Below are positions 55,090-64,000 of a stretch of 64,000 nt of DNA, piece after piece. Below the pieces are notes generated by a model. That model was not told the origin of the DNA, ran no database searches, and saw only the letters and a program-made list of their open reading frames with translations. Source of the stretch: Acanthochromis polyacanthus (lineage: Eukaryota > Chordata > Actinopteri > Pomacentridae); the NCBI RefSeq assembly GCF_021347895.1, contig NC_067135.1:25538441-25602440 (forward strand), written 5' to 3'. The first letter of the stretch is position 1. Every line of letters starts with the position of its first letter. A program made the position numbers and the translations under genes.

Positions 55090-56273
55090 ACAGTTCCTCT
55101 TTTGGTTTCATGGAACATCACCTGTGTTTCTGACAACTTCCACTGAATGTTTATGTTAAAGCAATACATTAACTTTGCAGGAACATTTGCATAAATTGAG
55201 AATTTTTTTTGAAAAAACGTGTAAACATTTGATTAAAACATCTTGACATTCTCAGGATGTTTGGAGGATTCTTAAAGCAACACCAAGACAACCTTTTCCA
55301 GATGTTATGATGGTCTCAGATGACTTTCTTTGGAAAACATTCCAGTGATGTCAATCATTAACAAAACATTTAACCTGCAGTAGTTCAGTAAAACATCTTC
55401 CACCTAAACCTGCTCTTCCATTTCAGGCCTTGTGGGGTTTTCTGACATTTAGTTGATTTAAATCAGTTTGGATTGTTGCGGCTGTATCTGATTGAGTTTT
55501 CTTAAGTGTTAGTAGGTTGATCTCTGTTTAATGTGTTTAAAATCGTTTTCATGGTGTGTCCCTGCTTAGTCTTATCAAGGCAGTAAAGTCTTATCAGAAA
55601 GCAGAGCTGACTGTAAACCAAAGCTCATGGTAGCATAAATGACAACAAACTAACTTTATTTACCAGTGAGATTTTATTCTCCACAAATGTTGGTTTTTGT
55701 TTAATATTTAAGGCATTTTGTTCCATTATTATGACATAAATCAGACTCAGTAGAACATCACTGACAGAAATATCAGGAGACTTCCCATAGATCAGTGTTT
55801 ATAGCCGTGTTATTACGTATCATTATCTCTGATTATTTTCATATTTCTAATACATCTTGGTTAATATTTACGCAGGTAGAAAGTACACATTGCTGCATTG
55901 TTCATATAAATATCTTTGTTTCTGCTTCACTTGAATGATTTCAGTTTCAGATTGAGTCACATATCATCACTATGGATTGTTTTACAGCTTTATAGATGAG
56001 GATCTGGACCAGCAATAAAGATTTAATGCACAGGATGTTCAAGGTAAATATCTTTCTTGCACCAAATGGTTCATCCAATTAAATGCTTTTGATAGTAATC
56101 ATTCACTCAGGGAATAAAGTTACAAATGTTGATGTGGAATCATTTGGACAGCTGACTCTGTAAAGGTAAGCTGCTGCTACTTTTCTATCACAAACTAAAA
56201 CAGACAAAGTATCCAGAAATAATGATTATTTTTAACTACACTGGAACATTATTGAAACATCTTTTACCATTTA
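55090..56273. other. Intergenic, GAACATT-type degenerate repeats then unique sequence
   Basis: 55090-55400 shares short motifs with 31011-32030. The remainder shows no gene or known repeat. Confidence 0.35.
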
Positions 56274-57095
56274 CTATTGTTCAGGGGTCGGCAACCCGCG
56301 GCTCCGGAGCCGCATGCGGCTCTTTCAGCCCTCTGTCGTGGCTCCCTGTAACTTTGGAAAATACATTATTCTGCCTTTCAGGTGCGTTTCAATGCATTTT
56401 AATATAGAGAATTTTATTGCGAAATTACCGCTCTTACTTTGACGTGTCACTCCACCGGATGTGCTGTGCCTGTGCATGAGAGCGCAAAGAGAACACGGAC
56501 CTTCCAATTCCCACACGTTTCATGCCTTTTTTAAAATTTTACTCCTGGAGAAGCAACGCCTGTAGTTTCACATCGTTTTGTAATCAAGAATGGCAAGCCT
56601 GTATATTAAAGCTCCACTAAGTACTCATGATAGGGTAATACACGTTACTCGCAAGAACACGGCTCGATGTCACTTCCAGGCAGCAGGTTAGAGTCAGAGG
56701 AGTGTCGTCTTGGAAAAATAGGTCAGCGACTTACCGGAGAAAAGTTATTAGCTTAAGATAAATAGATTTTACCAGTTAAATAGACATTCGCAAAATATTG
56801 ATTTCCAGCTAACATTATGTAACATATGAGGTCCAGGAGCAAAAATGACATTAACCAAGTAAGATACATATTAGTGGAAGGACACAATTAAAAATGGATC
56901 TATCCAATTAGAGGCTTTGTAATTAATTAATCATGACTGATTAACAAGGGCATAGAGGTAAAAAAGTGATATATGCAGTGTTGTCTTCATTTTAAATGCC
57001 AAAAGGATTTTGCGGCTCCTGCTGTTTTCTTTTCTTTGGGAAACTGGTCGAAATGGCTCTTTGAGTGTTAAAGGTTGCCGACCCCTGCTATTGTT
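56274..57095. mobile_element. Non-autonomous hAT element (56282-57087) with 8-bp TSDs
   Basis: The ends are CAGGGGTCGGCAACC and the inverse GGTTGCCGACCCCTG, with subterminal GCGGCTC repeats at both sides. Exact CTATTGTT duplications lie at 56274-56281 and 57088-57095. No transposase; 806 bp. Confidence 0.93.
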
Positions 57096-57612
57096 GCTGC
57101 TTTCACCTCAAATGTCATTATGCACAGTAAATTCTCAGGAGTAAAATATGCATTGTCAAAGTATATTAACTCTGTCAGAGTTATTACAACACCAGTCCGA
57201 GTACAACTGGGTGAGATGACGCCCAGTGTTGGTGTAAATACTGAGAATAAAAAGACCTGGGGTAAAATATGCCAAGACAGAGAGACTCTGTCAGATTTAT
57301 CACAACAACAGTGAGAGTAACATTTTAAAATGAGCTCTGCCCATTTCTTTCTTCAGCAGACTTGAACTCTCTCTGCAGTTTCGACTTCTCCTCAAAAAAC
57401 AAAGGTAGTTTCTTCTCATCTCATATTACTCTTTTTTTTTGCCATTCTTGCAGAAACATCATCTTAAAGTAGTTTGTATGTGTTCGTCATGCATTTCAGC
57501 TGGTTTTACTTCTTTAAATACTGAACTGAACGATTTGGCCAACATGACCGAGTACATGCTAGCTTAAATGTGTCAGCAACATGAAGCTAATAAAGGCTCC
57601 GAAGTTCATTTA

Positions 57613-57775
57613 AAACAAGCAGAGGTGGGTAGAGTAGTCAAGAATTGTACTCAAGTAAGAGTACCATTACTCTTATTAGATGATCAGATAAAGATGATTT
57701 TTGGTCTCTATTTTAACAAGATAAATGAGATCCAGTTTTACAAGTGTTGCAGGAGCCCTGGGAGAAGAGTATGAC
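57613..57775. repeat. Fragment of a dispersed teleost repeat
   Basis: AGAGGTGGGTAGAGTAGTCA followed by TACTCAAGTAAGAGTACC, a motif pair common in teleost genomes. The class is not determinable from the fragment. Confidence 0.45.
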
Positions 57776-57887
57776 TGTGATTTCTTAAAGTGGACAGCTG
57801 CTAAATTTATATCAGCAGTGAGATTTTCCATGTTCACTCGGCATCTAAACCATATCTATTTTGTATTTCACTGTCTGCTATTGTGTA

Positions 57888-57891
<4 letters not shown>

Positions 57892-57938
<47 letters not shown>
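57892..57938. repeat. (CA)n microsatellite
   Basis: About 22 CA units, running into TAAA units. Confidence 0.97.
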
Positions 57939-57942
<4 letters not shown>

Positions 57943-57971
57943 AATAAATAAATAAATATAATAAATATATA

Positions 57972-59236
57972 TAATATAAATAAAACCAGTCAGTGTCTGG
58001 TGTGACCACCATTTGCCTCATAGAGTTGATCAGGTTGTCGATTGTGGCCTGTGGAATGTTGGTCCACTCCTCTTCAATGGGTGTGCGAAGTTGCTGGATA
58101 TTGGCAGGAACTGGTACACGCTGTCGTATACGCCGATCCAGAGCATCCCAAACATGCTCAATGGGTGACATGTCCGGTGAGTATGCTGGCCATGCAAGAA
58201 CTGGGACGTTTTCAGCTTCCAAGAATTGTTGCAACATGGGGCCGTGCATTATCCTGCTGCAACATGAGGTGATGTTCTTGGATGTATGGCACAACAATGG
58301 ACCTCAGGATCTCGTCACGGTATCTCTGTGCATTCAAAATGCCATCAATAAAATGCACCTGTGTTCTTCATCCATAACAGACGCCTGCCCATATCATAAC
58401 CCTACCGCCACCATGGGCCACTCCATCCACAACACTGACATCAGAAAACGGCTCACCCACACGACGCCACACACACTGTCTGCCATCTGCCCTGAACAGA
58501 GTAAACCGGGATTCATCCGTGAAGAGAACACCTCTCCAACGTGCCAGACGCCATCCAATGTGAGCATTTGCCCACTCAAGTCGGTTACGATGACGAACTG
58601 GAGTCAGGTGGAGACCCCGATGAAGACGAGCATGCAGATGAGCTTCACTGAGACGGTTTGTGACAGTTTGTGCAGAAATTCTTTGGTTTTGCAAACCCAT
58701 TGTTTCAGCAGCTGTCCGAGTGGCTGGTCTCAGACCATCTTGGAGGTGAACATGCTGGATGTGGAGGTCCTGGGCTGGTGTGGTTACACGTGGTCTGTGG
58801 TTGTGAGGCTGGTTGGATGTACTGCCAAATTCTCTGAAACACCTTTGGAGACGGCTTATGGTAGAGAAATGAACATTCAATACACCAGCAACAGCTCTGG
58901 TTGACATTCCTGCTGTCAGCATGCCAATTGCACGCTCCCTCAAATCTGTGTGATAAAACTGCACCTTTCAGAGTGTCCTTTTATTGTGGGCAGTCTAAGG
59001 CACACCTGTGCACTAATCATGGTGTCTAATCAGCATCTTGATATGGCACACCTGTGAGGTGGGATGGATTATCTCAGCAAAGGAGAAGTGCTCACTATCA
59101 CAGATTTAGACAGATTTGTGAACAATATTTGAGAGAAATGGTGATATTATGTATGTGGAAAAAGTTTTAGATCTTTGAGTTCATCTCATAAAAAATGGGA
59201 GCAAAAACAAAAGTGTTGCGTTTATATTTTTGTTGA

Positions 59237-59241
<5 letters not shown>
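57972..59241 (-). mobile_element. Tc1-like transposon (one clear end)
   Basis: The right end, CACTCAACAAAAATATAAAC read on the minus strand from ~59240, is followed by the same ~250-bp leader as the fragment at 35618-35870, then the transposase relic. The left end dissolves into ATAA/TATA and (CA)n repeats, so that TIR is lost. Confidence 0.85.
57990..58964 (-). pseudogene. Tc1-like transposase, frameshifted
   Basis: 58368-58964 encodes MQFYHTDLRERAIGML..., a helix-turn-helix and VLFTDESRFTLF (first Asp). The frame then breaks near 58370 and again near 58240, around LMLQQDNARP (second Asp). Another frame gives AYSPDMSPIEHVWDAL (catalytic Glu) and the C-terminus. All catalytic motifs are recognisable but not in one frame. 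Confidence 0.88.
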
Positions 59242-59321
<80 letters not shown>

Positions 59322-59322
59322 A
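59239..59322. repeat. (TA)n(GA)n microsatellite
   Basis: TA units then GA units. Open frames through it are artefacts. Confidence 0.97.
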
Positions 59323-59564
59323 TATAACTCTTCAATATGATTTTATAATTTGTCTGCATATCCTCACAGCATCTCCAACTAAACAGGACTTTTGTTTTTG
59401 TTTGAAGAGATTTTGCAACTTCTGCTTTGAAAAATGTTTTTATTGAACATACTCAAATAAAAACTCTGTAGCACTGTTTTAAAACATAATTTATGTTTAA
59501 ATTTCAATCAGGATCTGCGCATGAAGAGAAAAAATAAAAATAAATGATCACAACTTTTTTTTTA

Positions 59565-59870
59565 AATTAAACTTTATTTGAATTTGTACAGAACATTCAA
59601 TGCATCTTGAAAATAAACACATACCAGCTACCAAACACAGATGTCAAACAAAACCAATCACAAAAGTTACATACATATCTAGAGATGTATAAAAGTATTA
59701 TTGAAATACAAATAAAATAATCATCTGCTCTGTGTTATCAGTTCTTTCTTTTATATGTGTTTTTCTAGTCATTCAGCTGCATTCAGAGAAAAGAAATATT
59801 TTTATAAAACAGTTCACTAAATTTCATTTTCATTCAGAGCAAAAATCCAGAGAGCTTGCCAAATCCTAAC
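59565..59870 (-). other. 3'-UTR-like sequence with polyadenylation signal
   Basis: On the minus strand, CAAATAAAGTTTAATTT followed by an A-run (near 59580-59560) looks like a transcript end. It may terminate the coiled-coil gene remnant above it or be a processed retrocopy tail. Confidence 0.35.
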
Positions 59871-60270
59871 AGGAACACACAAGTAACTTCTAGTATTGGG
59901 AGAGCTAGTCATCCCCGGGAGAGTAAATCAAATCCCTACTTCTCATCTGGTCCTACACTGGCTTACTCTTTAATTCACAGGCCCTCTTAATTTCCTTTGG
60001 ACATTCTCTATTCCTTTAACTCTTTGGGCCACAATCCTACTTATCAAGTCAACTTAAGTCAACTTGTGCAAAAATACATCACAGGACCAGCAAACACTTC
60101 CTCCTCCTCTCTGCTAAACTCACTGCCACGTTCCCTCTGAACACGAAATCCCTTCAAAGAAACCATGAATACACACTTACTTTTGTCCTTCAGTCACTTT
60201 CCTACTTCCTTCAATCAACGTACTACTTAGAATATACAAGCTATTCCTTTTGGTGTAAGGAGAGCGGGTC
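59870..60270 (-). repeat. Antisense fragment of the ERV leader
   Basis: The reverse complement matches the ERV leader unit (11870-12010 and 12230-12420): GGACCAGATGAGAAGTAGGG, GATGACTAGCTCTCCCAATA, and the TTTGGTGTAAGGAGAGC motif. There is no LTR next to it, so it is a second, older remnant of the same family. Confidence 0.85.
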
Positions 60271-60599
60271 AGATCCGTCAGACAGACAGTAACAAACAAA
60301 GAGAAGAGAATTGGTGTGCTATTTTCTTCATCAAGAGCAAAAATCGGTTCATTCTCCTGTCGTATCACATTTAAGCAAAGAGTTCTGCATTCATCACAGT
60401 TCATGATTTAAATGTTGTTCACTCATTAAACCAAATATTTTTGGATTATTACATATTTGAATTATTTTGTGTAATTCTGGTGGAATGTGTTGATGCAAAG
60501 AGCTACTGTGGACTTCTGCTGATTTCCTCTGATTTATTTTGATTTATTTCTGTTCAGCTGCTCCACTGAGGATCTCAGTTATTCTGGTAAGTTTAGTTT

Positions 60600-61542
60600 C
60601 TATGGGAAAATACAAAGTAGTTTATTGAGATTAGACTGCTGTTTCTCCAAATTTCTCTTTTTGTCACCTAACCTCCTTTCAGTTTGTAATAGTTCTTGTT
60701 TTTCTTTTAACAGTTCCTCTCGTTTGTCATAGTTTTCTTCTGTCTCTTTTAATTTTTTCTCCACTTCCTGAAGCTTCTCCTTGTTTTTCTTCTTTTCCTC
60801 ATCAACCTCATCAAGTTGCTGTTTGACATCATCCATCTGGTTTTCCAGCTCAGTCTTCAGTGTTTCCCTCTCTGTCTTCAGTGTTTTCACCTCTGTCTTC
60901 AGTGTTTTCACCTCTGTCTTCAGTGTTTCCACCTCTGTCTTCAGTGTTTCCCTCTCTGTCTTCACTGTTTCCCTCTCTGTCTTCACTGTTTCCCTCTCTG
61001 TCTTCAGTGTTTCCCTCTCTGTCTTCACTGTTTCCCTCTCTGTCTTCATTGTGTCCAGCACCGTAACCGTCGGTTTCATGTCATGTGTCTTTGGTGTTGC
61101 AGGGCCAGGTGATCGACTACTGTCGTCCCCACCGTTGTTGCCTTGTATTTGATCATAACCCTGCCCCTCATCATCGCCAGTGAAGCAACGAGAACACGCT
61201 GATCAACACAGAAACACAACAGAAAGTGATTGTTAAGATGGCAACTAGATCTAGATCAGCTTAAATATTCTTGTCTCTGCAGTGTTATTTATTTGTCAAA
61301 CATGAAATACTGCATGTTTTAAATGAATTACATTGTGAATATAAAACTACCAAAAAAGAAACATGATAAAATGTTCAACGTGTCCACAGCAACTGAAATA
61401 AGTTGATTTTATGTCTGATAACTCTGACTTACAATTCCCCATGATGATAACAGCTCCTGAAACAGCAATACCCAGTCCAACGAAGCCAGAAGCCACTCAA
61501 ATGATAAAACCGTTCAAGAGTAGCCGGACTGCAAAATTGTTG
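60600..61542 (-). pseudogene. Membrane-anchored coiled-coil gene remnant with heptad repeats
   Basis: Two minus-strand exons. 61433-61542 encodes a hydrophobic segment (VASGFVGLGIAVSGAVIIMGN) and ends in a GTAAGT donor. 60600-61198 follows after a TGATCAG acceptor in matching phase and encodes CSRCFTGDDEGQG, a linker, ten KTERETL-type heptads and a charged coiled coil to a stop. The TM exon has an in-frame TGA at 61497-61499 upstream of the hydrophobic core, and no matching upstream coding exon is visible. A possible ATG exon at ~63229-63235 does not fit in phase. The plan (TM plus long coiled coil, no B30.2) parallels the butyrophilin-like gene, but the sequences are not clearly homologous. 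The copy is either broken or uses a start I cannot see. Confidence 0.55.
60845..61052 (-). repeat. 21-bp tandem repeat, ten units (coding heptads)
   Basis: Each 21-bp unit contains GTGTTTCCCTCTCTGTCTTC or a close variant and encodes K-T-E-[R/V/L]-[E/K]-[T/N]-[L/V/Q]. The units are in phase, giving a perfect seven-residue coiled-coil period. Confidence 0.93.
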
Positions 61543-61559
61543 CTGAAAAATCACAACAC

Positions 61560-64000
61560 AGATGTGAAATAGTGGACAAGATATAATGAGGCATCATCAT
61601 CAAGTCAATAAAATGTCAAGAATTGAAGTTATGGTGCAAAACACATTTAATTATCTTCATGAGCTCATCCTCTTTGAACCAGCAGGCTTGAAAGACGTTA
61701 TTTTTTGAAAAAAAAAAAAAAAGCTTGGTTCACTTCATTTATGAGATAGAAATCATAAAACCTGAAAGAATCATCACATTTTACATTTTACAACTGACTA
61801 ACGGCAAAGTCTATTCATTTGAAAATTATAATATTTCTCTGAAATGACTTTATTCTACATCTCATTGAAGCATTTGCAAAAACCAAACACCAGATTCTGA
61901 CTCATCTGTGACCACCAGTCAGAAATCCAGTGATAATTGTGTTGAACTGCAGGCAGTGTTTCCACAGAGACTGAGAGGAAAATCAAAGCTACTGGATCAA
62001 TAAAATAAATGTAGCGTGGTTCAGAAACAGTGAATAAAGAAGCAAGTTGTTGGAGATAAATTCAGCATGGAGAAACATCTTTCTACAGAGAGAGAAATAT
62101 TTGACAAAACTGTGACAGAGACATGAGATGAAAAGAATGAGACAAAAGGAATGAAATGAGAGCCTAAACAACAACAACAACAAAAAAGACAAAACGGCAC
62201 AAATAAGGCTGTAAATGACAACAAACAAACACCAAGCAAACCAAAGGAGACACAAAATAACAAGAATGAGAAAAATGCGAAAACGGCAAAAACAAGACAA
62301 ATTGACAAAAACTAGACAAAAAACAACAAAAAAACACAGACACAAAGTGACAAAAAAACTGAGAAAGAGAATGCCATAAAATGACACAAACAACAAAATG
62401 TGACACAAAAGGACAAGAGGAGATGACAAGAGAGACAGAGGAAATTCAAAGCTATTAGATCATTCAACATCATTTTTTGACTTGCTTTTTAATGATTGAT
62501 AGCTTTCTGAGTGATACGACACAATAAACATTTCTGAGTTCTCTCTTCCTCCAGTCAGGTTTTTATCTGTTTCTGTTGAGGTGCAGGGCTTTAGTTTGCA
62601 GTGAAAAACGGACCACAGTGAAGAACAAAACAAGACAGCAGCAAATAAAATCCTCAGAGGATTAAACTCATAAGAGGAAGAAGCGTTTTGACATAATTTC
62701 TGCAAATGCCAACAAGTTACTCATTAATCAAACTAAAGTCTTTACAAATTCATACAAATGAAGATCACAGACTGCAGCTGCTGTTTAATGAAAATAAAAC
62801 TCCACTTCTGTTCTTGTTACAGCCACATGCATCATGTGTTCATTTAAATACACTTAAAACCTTTTCTGTCACTATGAAACTATCATTTACTGTCTCAGTG
62901 ACAAAAAGTGTTGATTGCCACAACAAACAAAAAACATAAAGGTTTTTTTCTTAAAACATTCTTAATCTGGACTCATTCAGATAAAATCACATCAATAATC
63001 AGAGTGACATGTTGAAAAGAAGAATCTTGACTGAAACTATTTCGCTTTAAAAGCGTTTATTGTTTTCTGGTGCACCGCAGTGACTCCAAAATATTAAAAA
63101 AACATAGACGAAGATCAGAAAACATGTCAACATGTGACCTGATTTCATTTCACAAACTGGAAAGATGAATGTTTTGAGTAAAAACTAGAATAAAAAGACA
63201 AAACCTGAGTTTTCTTGCTGCTTACCGTCATGTTGCGTTGACGAGTCGACTCACCTCAGAGAGCGATAAGCTTCAGGGTTAAAGTACTTTCACTTTATTG
63301 TCACCTGATAAGGTCTGTTTGTCTGCTCTGATGTTTGGTTGTAGCTCCTCCTCCTCCTTATCTCATAGAGTCAACAAGGTGTAAACCTACTTTCATTCAC
63401 TGTGTAGCCTCATCTTTAACAGCTTCTGTCTAATTGCTGCACATTAAATCTACTGGAACTCTTTAAAGTGACTGAAAATAACCAATAGGACAAGTTGTGA
63501 TTTTACAGTTTGTTTCCTGGTTCATCTCTTATCCAGATTGTTCAGGTTTCTGCCTTTGTGCTCTGATCAAAAGCTGCACTGTAAGTAGGTTACACCAGAT
63601 ATCAGCTTTATAGGTGGACTTGAGGTTTTACTGCAGCTGGAGTTCATTGTGTCAATAAAAATATGAACAGTAACCACAGTTTGATCCTTTCGTGTCTGAT
63701 ACACTAGAATGATCTTTAAATCTCCAGCACTCATTCTGTCTGCTCCAAATGTTAATAGAAACCATAAAAGTTTTTAGTATCTGAAAGTCTGAACAAACAC
63801 TGACACTTAGAGACCAGACATTGATTATTCAAACAATAAATAGCGCTCAGTGTCTACATTCAGTTTCAGATTTGGGTTTTACCTGTGCAGACTGAATCTA
63901 TAGTTAGAGGTGTAGCCAACATAAAAACCAGAGAGCTGTCGATGGGTCCAAAACAGACGGAAAATCAATCAGAGCCATTGCACAAACATTGACCATAGCC
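61560..64000. other. Intergenic/upstream region, no supported gene
   Basis: 62160-62440 is an A-rich low-complexity tract (ACAAAA/GACACAAA words), whose opposite strand gives long but spurious open frames. 63225-63300 has ATGACG before a GTAAGC donor on the minus strand and an AAAGTGAAAG interferon-response-like motif near 63290, a possible first exon and promoter for the remnant below. Nothing recognised beyond 63300. Confidence 0.4.

Noticed and set aside
60781..61152. Plus-strand 98-123-codon frames over the heptad repeats
   Set aside because: Antisense shadows of the KTERETL-type coiled-coil exon.
61989..62429. 146-codon hydrophobic open frame on the minus strand
   Set aside because: It is the complement of an A-rich low-complexity tract (ACAAAA words). 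The Phe/Leu/Cys-rich product reflects composition only.

Overview
The window is vertebrate genomic DNA, almost certainly from a ray-finned (teleost) fish. The evidence is split genes with GT/AG introns, butyrophilin-like immunoglobulin genes without a B30.2 domain, and a typical teleost repeat load: L1, Rex3-like LINE, Tc1/mariner, hAT, Kolobok, a KDZ-type element, tRNA-derived SINEs, a gammaretrovirus-like ERV and many (CA)n, (TA)n and (GATA)n tracts. I did not try to name the species.

Layout. 1-2070 is the 5' part of an L1 on the minus strand (ORF1 and the endonuclease start of ORF2). From 2184 a plus-strand butyrophilin-like pseudogene begins. It is split inside its coiled-coil exon by a 25.2 kb transposon (2813-28029) with ~845 bp inverted terminal repeats and a 7-bp target duplication, and it resumes at 28037. 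The transposon carries two multi-exon minus-strand genes that I assembled from splice signals and reading phase. One is a KDZ (Kyakuja/Dileera/Zisupton-type) transposase of 12 exons (26917 to 19498). The other is an unrecognised 7-exon, 301-residue protein with CxxC zinc-binding-like ends (8705 to 4863). Later insertions inside the element are a young ERV (11112-16585), an intact hAT element (23677-26490), a 1.1 kb inverted-repeat element beside it, a 549-bp MITE with the giant element's own terminal signature (7237-7785), and several SINEs.

28037-42291 is a convergent inverted duplication. The 3' end of the plus-strand butyrophilin pseudogene faces the 3' end of the minus-strand butyrophilin-like gene, across a spacer (29956-38105) filled with decayed transposons. 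41097-50490 is the apparently intact minus-strand butyrophilin-like gene (signal peptide, IgV, IgC, TM, coiled coil; 469 aa). Its long intron holds a Kolobok-type element and a truncated Tc1. 50.5-64 kb holds further repeats (Rex3-like LINE, hAT MITE, Tc1, SINE, an antisense ERV leader fragment), an orphan membrane exon, and a second minus-strand membrane/coiled-coil gene remnant with ten exact 21-bp heptad repeats (60600-61542).

The candidate system of most interest is the 25 kb element: a KDZ transposase plus a co-oriented accessory gene between long TIRs, together with an in-window miniature element that shares its ends and target-site length.
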